This document shows positions 24,225-32,470 of a stretch of DNA of 64,000 nt, piece by piece. The notes beneath the pieces are model-generated. The model ran no database searches. It had not been told where the DNA came from and saw only the letters and a program-made list of their open reading frames with translations. The position numbers and the translations under genes were made by a program. Where the stretch lies: assembly GCF_014648635.1 (NCBI RefSeq), contig NZ_BMRM01000011.1:1-64000 (forward strand), given 5' to 3'. Within the stretch, counting starts at the first letter, position 1, and each line of letters begins with the position of its first letter. Origin of the DNA: Streptomyces cinerochromogenes (GTDB taxonomy: Bacteria > Actinomycetota > Actinomycetes > Streptomycetales > Streptomycetaceae).

Positions 24225-26564
24225 TCACTCCGTCTCGTGGTGGGCTGCTGTTCCCGCGACCATCAGCTGGCCGAGTGCCAGACCGCCGTCGTTCGGGGGT
24301 ACCTCGCCGTGCCGAAGGACGTGGAAGCCGGCCGTGGTGAGCAGCGCGGCGGTCTCCTCCTCCAGCAGGGCGTTGGCGAAGACACCGCCGGTGAGGGCGA
24401 CGGTGGTGAGGCCGGTCTCCGTACGGGCCCGGCGGCAGGCCTCCGCCACCGCGCGGGCCACGCCCCGGTGGAAGCGGGCGGCCATGACCGGTACGGGGGT
24501 GCGGCGGGACCGGTCGTCCAGCAGGGCGCGGAGGGCGGGGGCCGGGTCCATGTCCCGCCCGCCGGCGGTGAACCCGAACGGGTAGGCCACCGCGTCCGCC
24601 TCCCGCGCCTCCAGCGCCGCCGCCTCCAGTTCCAGCGCCGCCTGTGCCTCGTACCCGGCGCGCTGGCACACCCCCACCAGCGAGGACACCGCGTCGAAGA
24701 GCCGCCCCATGCTGGAGGTCGGCACACAGGCCAGCTGTCGGCTCAACTGCTGCCGCAGCACGGTGCGTTCGGTCTCCGTGCAGGCGTCGACGCTGGGCAG
24801 GCCCGGTGTCCAGGGCAGTCCCGCCGCCCACAGCCGGGCCAGGGCCATCCGGCAGGGGTTGGCCACGCCGGCGTCGCCGCCGGGCAGCGGGGCGGGGGCC
24901 AGGCGGGTGAGGCGCCGGTGGCCTCTGTAGTCGGCGAGGAGGATCTCGCCGCCCCAGACGGTGCCGTCGTCGCCGTACCCGGTGCCGTCGAAGGCGACGC
25001 CGATCACGGGGGTGCTGCCGTCGAGGCCGTGTTCGGCCATCGCCGAGGCGATGTGGGCGTGGTGGTGCTGGACCCGCACCGGTTCGCCCAGGCCGAGCCG
25101 GGCGGCCCGACGGGTCGAGTGGTAGCCGGGGTGGCGGTCGGCGGCCACCCGCCGGGGGACGACTCCGGTGAGGCGGGCGAGGTGCCGTACGGCCCGCTCG
25201 GCGGCGTCCAGGGCGGCCAGTTCGCCCATGTCCCCGATGTGCGGGCCGAACCAGGCCTGGTCGCCCTCGCCGAGGCAGGGGGCGTTCTTCAGGTCGCCGC
25301 CGACCGCCAGCGTGGGCCGCACCGGCAGCGGGAGGCGCAGCGGGCGGGGGGCGTAGCCGCGGGAGCGCCGCAGGACCTGTTCGGTGCCGTCGGGGCGGAC
25401 CCGCAGCAGGGAGTCGTCGCACGGGCAGGCGATGGGCCGGTCGTGGGTGAGCCAGGCGTCGGCGAGTCCCGCCAGCCGGGTCAGCGCCTCGGCGTCGTCG
25501 GTGACGATGGGCTCGCCGGAGCGGTTGCCGCTGGTCATGACCAGCACCCGCGGGCCGGGCGGATCGCCGGGCAGCCCGAACAGCAGGGTGTGCACGGGGG
25601 TGTAGGGCAGCAGCAGACCGACGTGCGGGCTGCCCGGGCACACCTGGTCGGCGAGGCGCAGACGGTCCGGGGAGGTGCGGCGGCGCAGCAGGACGATGGG
25701 GCGGCGGGCGCCGGTGAGCGCGTCCCGTTCGGCGGCGTTGAGCACCGCCACGCGCTCCGCCGTGGCGAGGTCCGCGCACATCACCGCGAAGGCCTTCCCG
25801 CCGCGTTCCTTCCGGGCGCGCAGGGTGGCCACGGCCCGGTCGTCGGTGGCGTCGCAGGCCAGGTGGTAGCCGCCGACGCCCTTGACGGCGACGATCCGCC
25901 CGGCGGCGAGCAGCGCGCGTGCCGCGGCGAGGGCCTCCGCGTCCCGGGCCGGGCGGACTCCCGGGCCCGCGGCCGGGACGAGGGCGAGCCGGGGACCGCA
26001 GTCGGGGCAGGCGACGGGCTGGGCGTGGAAGCGGCGGTCGGCGGGGTCGCCGTACTCGCGGGCGCAGGCGGGGCACATCGGGAAGCCGGCCATGGTGGTG
26101 GCCGGGCGGTCGTACGGCATCCCGGTCGCGATGGTGAACCGGGGGCCGCAGTGGGTGCAGGTGACGAAGGGGTGGCGGTGCCGGCGGTCACCGGGGTCGG
26201 CCAGCTCGCGCAGGCAGTCGGCGCAGGTCGCGGTGTCGGGCGGGAGCAGGGTGCGGCCCGCGGACCGCTCGGTGGGTCGGATGGCGAAGGGGCCGGGGGC
26301 GCCGGTGGCGGGCACGTCCTCGCTGCCGACGCCGGTCACGGTCGCGAGCGGGGGCGGCTGCTCGATGAGCCGGCCCGCGAACCGGTCCACCTCCTCCAAA
26401 GGGCCCTCGACCTCGATGAGCACACCGTCCGCGGTGTTGCTCACGAACCCCGCGAGCGCGAAGCCGGCGGCGAGCCGGTGGACGTAGGGCCGGAATCCGA
26501 CGCCCTGCACCGTGCCCCGCACGGTGATCCGACGCCGGACGGGGCCGGTGGCGGGCGCGGTCAC
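24225..26564 (-). CDS. hypF: Carbamoyltransferase HypF
   Basis: A 779-residue enzyme that transfers a carbamoyl group from carbamoyl phosphate to HypE. Domains in order are acylphosphatase (GTVQGVGFRPYVHRLA), two zinc fingers with CxxC-x(18)-CxxC spacing (CADC/CTHC and CPAC/CPDC), a YrdC-like domain (GIGGYHLA-type segment VKGVGGYHLACDA), and a Kae1-like domain with HHHAHIASAMAEHGLDG. The GTG start at 26564 overlaps the hypB stop as GTGA. A far longer reading to 27440 crosses hypB and is spurious. Confidence 0.95.
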   Translation of the reverse strand: MTAPATGPVRRRITVRGTVQGVGFRPYVHRLAAGFALAGFVSNTADGVLIEVEGPLEEVDRFAGRLIEQPPPLATVTGVGSEDVPATGAPGPFAIRPTERSAGRTLLPPDTATCADCLRELADPGDRRHRHPFVTCTHCGPRFTIATGMPYDRPATTMAGFPMCPACAREYGDPADRRFHAQPVACPDCGPRLALVPAAGPGVRPARDAEALAAARALLAAGRIVAVKGVGGYHLACDATDDRAVATLRARKERGGKAFAVMCADLATAERVAVLNAAERDALTGARRPIVLLRRRTSPDRLRLADQVCPGSPHVGLLLPYTPVHTLLFGLPGDPPGPRVLVMTSGNRSGEPIVTDDAEALTRLAGLADAWLTHDRPIACPCDDSLLRVRPDGTEQVLRRSRGYAPRPLRLPLPVRPTLAVGGDLKNAPCLGEGDQAWFGPHIGDMGELAALDAAERAVRHLARLTGVVPRRVAADRHPGYHSTRRAARLGLGEPVRVQHHHAHIASAMAEHGLDGSTPVIGVAFDGTGYGDDGTVWGGEILLADYRGHRRLTRLAPAPLPGGDAGVANPCRMALARLWAAGLPWTPGLPSVDACTETERTVLRQQLSRQLACVPTSSMGRLFDAVSSLVGVCQRAGYEAQAALELEAAALEAREADAVAYPFGFTAGGRDMDPAPALRALLDDRSRRTPVPVMAARFHRGVARAVAEACRRARTETGLTTVALTGGVFANALLEEETAALLTTAGFHVLRHGEVPPNDGGLALGQLMVAGTAAHHETE

Positions 26565-27376
26565 GACAGGGGGGCGGACGCCGGGGGGCGGTGCGGGTCC
26601 GGAGCGGACGCCGGGTGGTCGTGGTGGTGCGGGTCCGGAGCGGGCGCCGGGTCGTGGTGCGGGTCCGAGACGGGCGCCGGGTGGTGGTGCGGGTGCGGGG
26701 CGAGGGGCGGGTGGTGGGGCGGGGTGCCGTCGCGGGCGGCGAGGGCGCGGTCGAGTACGGTGCCGACGCCGGTGCCGGTGCGGGCGCAGGACCGGATGAT
26801 CTCCACGCCGGGGTTGACCCGGTGCACGTTCTCGTGGAAGAGGCTCTCGTCGAAGCCGGCCGGTCCGGCCAGGTCGGTCTTGGTGATCACGACGAGATGG
26901 GCGGAACCGAACGCGGTCGGGTACTTCAGCGGCTTGTCCTCGCCCTCGGTGACCGCCATCAGCACGATCCGCAGCGTCTCCCCGAGGTCGTACGCGGCCG
27001 GGCAGACCAGGTTGCCGACGTTCTCCACGAAGAGCACGGAGGTGTCCGGCGGCAGCCAGTCCGCGAGCCGGGCGCGGACCTGGCGGGCCTCCAGGTGGCA
27101 CAGGCCGTCGGTGAGCAGCTGCCGCACGGGCGCCCCGGACCGGGCCAGCCGCTCGGCGTCGTTCTCGGTCGCGAGGTCCGCGGTGAGCGCGGCCACCGGT
27201 ACGCCCCGCTCCCCCGCCCGGGCCAGCACCCGGGCGAGGAGTTCGGTCTTGCCGCTGCCCGGACTGGACAGCAGGTTCACCAGGGTCACGCCCTGCCGGG
27301 CGAGGTCGTCGCGCAGGCCCTCGGCCAGGCCGTCGTTCTTGGCCAGGACGGCCTGTCTGAGGTCGGACCGGCACAT
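26561..27376 (-). CDS. hypB: Hydrogenase nickel-incorporation GTPase HypB with C-terminal His-rich tail
   Basis: A 271-residue SIMIBI GTPase. The P-loop is SSPGSGKTELL (about residue 38). Also present are ENVGNLVCPAAYDLGE, the Cys-containing metal-site region LCHLEARQV, and the base motif ITKTDLAG. The last 50 residues, from about residue 222, form a His/Pro/Asp-rich tail with repeats such as DPHHHDHPA. In many bacteria the His-rich stretch is at the N-terminus, so its place here is unusual. It is probably a Ni-storage segment. The DNA under it is repetitive (26580-26720). Confidence 0.93.
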   Translation of the reverse strand: MCRSDLRQAVLAKNDGLAEGLRDDLARQGVTLVNLLSSPGSGKTELLARVLARAGERGVPVAALTADLATENDAERLARSGAPVRQLLTDGLCHLEARQVRARLADWLPPDTSVLFVENVGNLVCPAAYDLGETLRIVLMAVTEGEDKPLKYPTAFGSAHLVVITKTDLAGPAGFDESLFHENVHRVNPGVEIIRSCARTGTGVGTVLDRALAARDGTPPHHPPLAPHPHHHPAPVSDPHHDPAPAPDPHHHDHPASAPDPHRPPASAPLS

Positions 27377-27436
27377 GGGCGCTGCTCCTCGGATGCGGTG
27401 ACGGGGCCCGGGCCGCATCGGGTGCGGCCCGGGGTC

Positions 27437-28015
27437 TCACCGATCTTCGGCCGCGCGGGCCGCCGCGCCGGGCAGCGCAGCCGCGTACGCGGTCCCGGAT
27501 TCCACCGGGCGGCCCAACGGGGGCAGGGGACGGGCCGGGTCGGCGAGCAGGGCGGGGACGAGCGTGTGCAGGGCGTCCACGGCCCGGCCGACGGCGTCCC
27601 GCACCGGGTCGCTGAGTCCCGGCAGGAGGTCGTCGTCACCGGGCAGCACGCCGGGTTCGCAGGCCAGGACGAGGACCCGGGGCAGCGGCTCGTCGCCCAG
27701 GTGGGTGGCCAGGGCCAGCACCTTCACCGGGTCCATGCCGTGGGCTTCGGGCGGGACGGTGCCCTCCGGGGGTTCGGCCTCGACGAGGGAGAGGGTGCCG
27801 GGGCGGTGGCCGCGCGGGGCGGCGTCGACCAGGACGGCGGTGGCGTAGCCGGACAGCAGGTCGTAGGCGAGGTCCAGGCCGCGGATGCCGTAGTCGCGGA
27901 CCCGTGCCCCGGCCGGCAGCGGGCGGCTTTCCAGGGCGCGGATCACCTCGGGGCCGAAGGCGTCGTCGGCGAGGAAGATGTTGCCGACGCCGGCCACCAG
28001 GAGCGACGGCGTCAC
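27437..28015 (-). CDS. Hydrogenase maturation endopeptidase (HycI/HupD-type)
   Basis: A 192-residue peptidase that cleaves the large-subunit C-terminal tail after Ni insertion. The family signature VAGVGNIFLADDAFGPEVI contains the Ni-sensing acidic residue after the N-terminal strand, and later DAAPRG and HGMDPVKVLALA carry the second Asp and His. The GTG start overlaps the hypX stop (GTGA). Its expected substrate is HhyL, whose tail follows DPCLPCGVH. It is somewhat longer than the usual 155-165 residues because of a Pro-rich C-terminus. Confidence 0.9.
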   Translation of the reverse strand: MTPSLLVAGVGNIFLADDAFGPEVIRALESRPLPAGARVRDYGIRGLDLAYDLLSGYATAVLVDAAPRGHRPGTLSLVEAEPPEGTVPPEAHGMDPVKVLALATHLGDEPLPRVLVLACEPGVLPGDDDLLPGLSDPVRDAVGRAVDALHTLVPALLADPARPLPPLGRPVESGTAYAAALPGAAARAAEDR

Positions 28016-29781
28016 CGGAGGCCTCCGGCGGCCGGGGCGGCACCGGCCGCGGTGGGACCGGCCGGGGCGGGGCCGGCCGGGGCGGGGCCGGCCGGGGCGA
28101 GGGGCCGCGGGGAGCCGCCCGGGGTCTTGCGGACGAAGGCCGAGCGCAGGGCGTGGTACGGGGCGTCGGGGTCGAAGAAGATGGCGTGCATGCGGGCCAG
28201 TTCCTCCTCCCGGTAGCAGGAGAGGGGCCGTGCCCGCTCGTCGGCGGCGAGGGCCGCGGCCTTCGCGGCGAGCCGCCGGTGCAGGTCCGGGGCGGCGGCG
28301 AGGCCGGCCGCGAGCCGCTCCACCTCGGCCGGGAACTCCGCGGGTGCGGCCGGCACCAGGCGGTCCACCAGGCCGAGCCGCTCGGCGGACGCGGCGCTGA
28401 CCGGCAGCGCCTCGGTGGTCAGCCGGCCGGCCTGCTCCGGGCCGACGCGGCGCGGCAGGGTGTACGTCCAGAACTCGGAGCCGTACAGACCCATGCGGCG
28501 GTAGTGCGGGTTGAGGACGACGCCGCTCCGGCACCACACCTCGTCGGCGGCGAGGGCCAGCATGGCGCCACCGGCCGCCGCGTTGCCGCCGAGGGCGGCC
28601 ACCACCATCCGGTCGGTGGTGCGCAGCACGGCCTCCACGAGGTCGTCCATGGCATTGAGGTTGGTCCAGGACTCCTGGGCCGGGTCGGGGGCCGCCTCGA
28701 CCACGTTGAGGTGGATGCCGTTGGAGAAGAAGTCGCGGGTGCCGCCCAGGACGAGGACGCGGGTGGGCCGGGTGAGCGCGTACTCGTAGGCGGCGAGCAG
28801 TCTGCGGCACTGGTCGGTGCTCATCGCGCCGCCCGGGAAGGAGAAGGCGAGGAAGCCGACGTCGCCGCGCTGCCGGTAGCGGATGTCCGTCCAGGTGCGC
28901 CGGCCGGGCGGCAGCTCCAGCGGAACATGGTCCTCCGGGAGGCGGAGACCGGGCTCGTACGCGGCGAGGACGGAGGCGGCCGGCCGGCGGAAGGGGGCCG
29001 GGTCGCCGGAGTTCCGGCGGGGGCGCAGCTCGGGGATCCAGACGGCGCCGTCGCGGGTGGCCCGGCAGACGGCGCCCGCGCGCCGGGCCAGCAGGGCGCC
29101 GGGACGGCCGCGCAGCCGGTCCTCGGGGTGCCCGCCGTGCAGGAACACCTCGTGGCCGAGGAGTTCGTCGAGGACGCCCGGCTGGGAGTCGGCGCCGCGG
29201 AGCGCCCGCAGCACCGTCTCGGTGTCGTCGTGCTCCCAGTCGATCCGGCGCCGCTCCTGCCGGTAGAAGTCGCGCCAGACGACGGTGACCGACGGGTCGG
29301 TCTGCGGGAGCGGCTTGTGGGCGCCTTCGGCGTAGCGCCGTACGGCCGTCAGGACGGCGGTGACGGCCGCGTCGGAGGCCTCGTTGCGGTAGAGGTCGCT
29401 CTTGCCGACGGGCGGCACGGGGAACGGTTCGGCCGCCCAGACGGGGCCCGCGTCCATCCCGGCCTCGGCCTGCAGGACGGTCACGCCCCACCGCTCCGCC
29501 CCGTCGGCGATGGCCCAGTCCAGGGAGGACGGGCCGCGGTCGCCGGGCGGGCCGGGGTGCACGATCAGGCAGGTGTGCTCCCGCCACACGTCCTCGGGCA
29601 GGGCCGTGCGGAGCATCGGCGCGACGACGAGGTCCGGTCGCGTCTCGTGCACGGCGGCCCTGACCGGTTCGGGGCCGTGCGCGGCGAGGACGACGTCCAC
29701 CTGGTGCCCGTGGTCCGACAGTTCGGCGTACAGGCGCTGGGAGAGGCTGTTGAACGCGCTGGCGACGAGCAGAATGTTCAT
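28012..29781 (-). CDS. hypX: HypX/HoxX: formyl-transferase plus enoyl-CoA hydratase-like CO-supply protein
   Basis: A 589-residue two-domain protein. The N-terminal half resembles methionyl-tRNA formyltransferase, with HPGPPGDRGPSSLDWAI. The C-terminal half is an enoyl-CoA hydratase/crotonase fold, with GGTRDFFSNGIHLNVVE and AALGGNAAAGGAMLALAADEV. In Ralstonia and Aquifex HypX makes the active-site CO from formyl-tetrahydrofolate under oxic conditions. Its presence implies that this hydrogenase is matured aerobically. It lies downstream of a small membrane protein gene and overlaps the endopeptidase by 4 nt. Confidence 0.92.
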   Translation of the reverse strand: MNILLVASAFNSLSQRLYAELSDHGHQVDVVLAAHGPEPVRAAVHETRPDLVVAPMLRTALPEDVWREHTCLIVHPGPPGDRGPSSLDWAIADGAERWGVTVLQAEAGMDAGPVWAAEPFPVPPVGKSDLYRNEASDAAVTAVLTAVRRYAEGAHKPLPQTDPSVTVVWRDFYRQERRRIDWEHDDTETVLRALRGADSQPGVLDELLGHEVFLHGGHPEDRLRGRPGALLARRAGAVCRATRDGAVWIPELRPRRNSGDPAPFRRPAASVLAAYEPGLRLPEDHVPLELPPGRRTWTDIRYRQRGDVGFLAFSFPGGAMSTDQCRRLLAAYEYALTRPTRVLVLGGTRDFFSNGIHLNVVEAAPDPAQESWTNLNAMDDLVEAVLRTTDRMVVAALGGNAAAGGAMLALAADEVWCRSGVVLNPHYRRMGLYGSEFWTYTLPRRVGPEQAGRLTTEALPVSAASAERLGLVDRLVPAAPAEFPAEVERLAAGLAAAPDLHRRLAAKAAALAADERARPLSCYREEELARMHAIFFDPDAPYHALRSAFVRKTPGGSPRPLAPAGPAPAGPAPAGPTAAGAAPAAGGLR

Positions 29782-29847
29782 GACACGGCATGGTCGTCGC
29801 TCGCGGGGGTGCCGGGAAGAACCGCCGCGGCGTTTCGCCGGCCTCGC

Positions 29848-30216
29848 TCAGGTCTCTTCCTCCATCCGGATCGCATTGCGGAGATCCTCGAAGGCCTGGC
29901 TCCCCTGGTCCCGGTGCGCCTCCAGCAGGGCCCCGGCGATCGCGTCGAGCTTGCGCTGGATCGCGTGCTCGGCGCGCATCTCGGCGTTCTTCAGCAGCGC
30001 CAGGAGCAGCAGGGTGACCGCCGTCATGGACTCGCCCGCGAGCAGCAGCAGCTCGGACGGCAGATGGGCGATGTGGGCGGCGGCGAAGAAGCCGACCAGC
30101 AGCAGGCAGAACAGGAAGAACAGCGGCGAGCTGGTGAAGTTCGAGGCGTATTCGGCGAACTGGTCGAACCGGCTGCGGCTCGGTCCGCCGCGGTGAACGG
30201 GATTCTTGAAGGTCAT
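29848..30216 (-). CDS. Low-affinity iron permease-like small membrane protein
   Basis: A 122-residue protein with two TM segments (about residues 31-50 and 56-78), after FDQFAEYASNFTSSPLFFLF and around LLLLAGESMTAVTLLLLALL. A helical C-terminus contains MRAEHAIQRKLDAI. The pattern matches the bacterial Fet4-like/low-affinity iron permease family (PF04120-type). It starts the leftward maturation operon. It may supply or sense iron for Fe(CN)2CO synthesis. The start MTFKNPV has a good upstream context; the ORF extends further but is shadow. Confidence 0.75.
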   Translation of the reverse strand: MTFKNPVHRGGPSRSRFDQFAEYASNFTSSPLFFLFCLLLVGFFAAAHIAHLPSELLLLAGESMTAVTLLLLALLKNAEMRAEHAIQRKLDAIAGALLEAHRDQGSQAFEDLRNAIRMEEET

Positions 30217-30267
30217 GGCCGAGCCTTTCCCCACGGTGAGCGGCGGTCGGCCGCGGGCCCCCGTCCG

Positions 30268-30297
30268 GGCGCGGCACGGCCCCGGGACGGCCGCGCC
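30268..30297 (-). terminator. Hairpin between the hydrogenase operon and the next gene
   Basis: 8-bp arms (GGCGCGGC and GCCGCGCC) around a 14-nt loop lie 50 nt upstream of the iron-permease-like gene and downstream of the gene at 30470-30994. It could terminate the latter. A leader structure for the hyp operon is the alternative. Confidence 0.35.
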
Positions 30298-30469
30298 GCA
30301 GGGACTCACCGCTTCGGTGGCCGGCTGGCGCGTCAGGTCCGCAGTACCCGTGCGGGGGTGTACGACACCGGCGGCGGAGGGGGCGGCTCGGTGGCGGGGC
30401 CGGGCGGGACGGGGTGCACCGACGGTGCGCGAAGACGCCCGCGCCTCGACGGCCCCGGGCGCCCCGGTC

Positions 30470-30994
30470 TCAGGCCGCGAGGGAGCGGCCGGGGTCCAGG
30501 CGGGTGAGGAGCTGATCGCGGTGCAGTCCGGCGACGGGCGCCAGCAGGTCGGGGTGGCGGAGCAGGGCCGCCGCGTCGCGGTCGGCGTCGTCCGGGGCGA
30601 GCAGCCGGCGGAACTCGGCCGGCCCGGCGATGTGCTCGCTGCCGGCCAGCCCGGCGACGGCCAGCCCGGCCAGCTCCGCGTCGGTGAGCAGCGCGGCGGC
30701 CCAGCTGGCCACCACCTCGTCCACCCAGGTCCGCCAGGCCCACTCCTCGGCCGCGTGGTCGCCGGCCGCCTCGGCACCGGTGATCCAGTCGAGGCGTCCC
30801 GTGCCGCCGGGGCCCGCCATGGTGACCAGACCGGCGTCGATCTCGGTGGGATAGCGCAGCCAGGCGGCGACCGTCACCGCCTGCCGGGCCTGCGCCTCGC
30901 ACAGCGCGGAGGCCAGCGCGCCGCCGGACGGCGGGTAGGCCACCGTCAGCCAGCGAGCCGTCGCGGCGATCAGGGGAGACAGGTCAGTGAGCAC
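30470..30994 (-). CDS. Hypothetical Ala-rich helical protein
   Basis: A 174-residue protein with no recognised domain, rich in Ala and Trp in predicted helices (WLTVAYPP, WAWRTWVDEVVASWAAALL). GTG at 30994 is the last in-frame start; upstream the frame stays open into unrelated DNA. It precedes the hydrogenase maturation operon by 254 nt and is separated from it by a possible hairpin. Its link to the hydrogenase is unknown. Confidence 0.55.
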   Translation of the reverse strand: MLTDLSPLIAATARWLTVAYPPSGGALASALCEAQARQAVTVAAWLRYPTEIDAGLVTMAGPGGTGRLDWITGAEAAGDHAAEEWAWRTWVDEVVASWAAALLTDAELAGLAVAGLAGSEHIAGPAEFRRLLAPDDADRDAAALLRHPDLLAPVAGLHRDQLLTRLDPGRSLAA

Positions 30995-31137
30995 AGCCGG
31001 GCCGTCCGATGCGAAGGGGTACAGGGGCTCGACGCAACCGTAGCCCGGAGCCGGGCACGGCCGGGAGGGAGTGCGAATCAGGTCATATGTGACGTGACCC
31101 ACGCCCGCGGCCGACGGAGGCGGCCCCGGCGCACCGG

Positions 31138-31262
31138 TCGCGCCGCGTAGCCGCTCGCGCCGCGTAGCCGGCCGCGCCACGCAGCCGATCGCCTCCCGCG
31201 ACCCCCGCCGACGATCGCCTCCCGCGACCCCCGCCGACGATCGCCTCCCGCTGCCCCGCCGG
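31138..31262. repeat. Two adjoining tandem repeats upstream of the conflict-type cluster
   Basis: Three 17-nt units based on TCGCGCCGCGTAGCCGG (31138-31188) are followed by about 2.8 copies of a 26-nt unit starting TCGCCTCCCGCGACCCCC (31189-31262). The stretch 30995-31354 otherwise holds no gene. A possible -10 (TAGGTT, 31318-31323) lies downstream of the repeats. Confidence 0.85.
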
Positions 31263-31354
31263 TCTCGGATCGGCGGTGATCTGGTGACAAGTCGGGGTGT
31301 GCCCTCCGCGTATGCACTAGGTTGAGCCTCCGGACGCGGGACCCGGGGGGCGTG

Positions 31355-32455
31355 GTGGCGGACGCGGAACGCATGGCGGCGGTGCTGACGGCACTCCCGG
31401 AGGAGTACGCGGCCGTCCGTTCTCATCTGGTACGGCCCGAGACACGCGTCCACCGGCTCGGCACCGTGGTCGAGGTCGGTGAGTTGCCCGGGTGCCCCTG
31501 GCCCGTGGCGATCGCGGAGTGCGGCGAGGGCGGGCGCACCGCGGCCACGCTGACCGAGCGGATCGCGACCTGGCTGGAGCCCGAGGCGCTGTTCTTCGTC
31601 GGCATCGCGGGCGGCCTCAAGGACGACCTCGCACTCGGTGACGTCGTCGTCGCGGCCAAGGTCCACGCCTACGGCGGCGGCAAGGTGACGTCCGACGGCT
31701 TCCTGGCGCGGCCCGACAGCGTGCGGCCGGCGCACGCCCTCGAACAGGCCGCCCGGTCCGCGCTGCGCCGCGGCAGCTCGCGCTGGACCGACCGGGTGAT
31801 CACCGGCCCGCCGGCCCCCACGGCCGCGCCGAAGGTCCACTTCAGACCGCTGGCCTCGGGGGACGTCCTGCTGAACTCCGCCGAGTGCCCGCTGCGCGAG
31901 CAGCTCCACCACACCTACAACGACGCGGTCGCCATCGAGATGGAGAGCGCCGGTTTCGCGCACGCCGCGCACCTCGCCGACCTCCCGCACCTGGCGATCC
32001 GCGGTATCAGCGACCGGGCCGACGGCACCAAGTACGACACCGACCGGCAGGGCCACCAGGAGCGTGCCGCCGCCCACGCCGCGGCGGCCGTCATGGCCGT
32101 GATCACGGAGTTCGCCCGGCACCGGCCCGCCGCGACCCGCTCCGCGCCGGCCGCCCCCGCCCGCACCCCGTCCTCCGACGTGCGGGTCGCCGACGCGCTG
32201 GAGGCGTTCACCGGCATGGCGGGGCTGGAGTTCCGCCGTACCGTCCTCGCCCTGGTGGAGGACAGGCTCGCCCTGGAACACCCCCTGGGCATCCCGGAGC
32301 AGACCGTGGCCCGGGACCACCTGGTGCTGATCGCGCGCGGTCTGCGGCAGAGCCGTGAACCGTCTTCGGCGCACCGGGCGCTGTACGAGGTGATGGCGGA
32401 TCTGCGCCCGAACGAGCAGGCGCTCGTGCGGCTGCGCGAGGTGCTGGGGCTCTGA
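31355..32455 (+). CDS. Nucleoside phosphorylase-fold protein with C-terminal EAD-type domain
   Basis: A 366-residue protein. Residues about 7-255 form a PNP/MTAN-like nucleosidase domain: VLTALPEEYAAVRSHL, VAIAECGEGG, ALFFVGIAGGLKDDLALGDV, and the active-site signature AIEMESAG followed by AIRGISDRADG. Residues about 275-366 form a small helical domain of the effector-associated (EAD) type, with RVADALEAFTGMAGLEFRRT and TVARDHLVLIARGLRQSR. EADs couple effectors to partner proteins in MoxR-vWA conflict systems. It opens a four-gene cluster, 15 nt before the VMAP-like gene. The start is ambiguous (TTG 31322, GTG 31352/31355, ATG 31373). Confidence 0.85.
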   Translation: MADAERMAAVLTALPEEYAAVRSHLVRPETRVHRLGTVVEVGELPGCPWPVAIAECGEGGRTAATLTERIATWLEPEALFFVGIAGGLKDDLALGDVVVAAKVHAYGGGKVTSDGFLARPDSVRPAHALEQAARSALRRGSSRWTDRVITGPPAPTAAPKVHFRPLASGDVLLNSAECPLREQLHHTYNDAVAIEMESAGFAHAAHLADLPHLAIRGISDRADGTKYDTDRQGHQERAAAHAAAAVMAVITEFARHRPAATRSAPAAPARTPSSDVRVADALEAFTGMAGLEFRRTVLALVEDRLALEHPLGIPEQTVARDHLVLIARGLRQSREPSSAHRALYEVMADLRPNEQALVRLREVLGL

Positions 32456-32470
32456 GGCGGCCGGGTCCTG

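Noticed and set aside
24075..27401. Very long plus-strand open frame (about 1100 codons) opposite hypF/hypB
   Set aside because: It is antisense to unmistakable hyp genes and reads as low-complexity Gly/Ala/Arg sequence; high GC makes such shadows common.
27904..30507. Long plus-strand open frame opposite hypX
   Set aside because: The minus-strand HypX motifs are clear and the plus-strand product shows no domain.
31138..31262. CRISPR array
   Set aside because: The repeats are short, adjacent and without unique spacers, and there are no cas genes.
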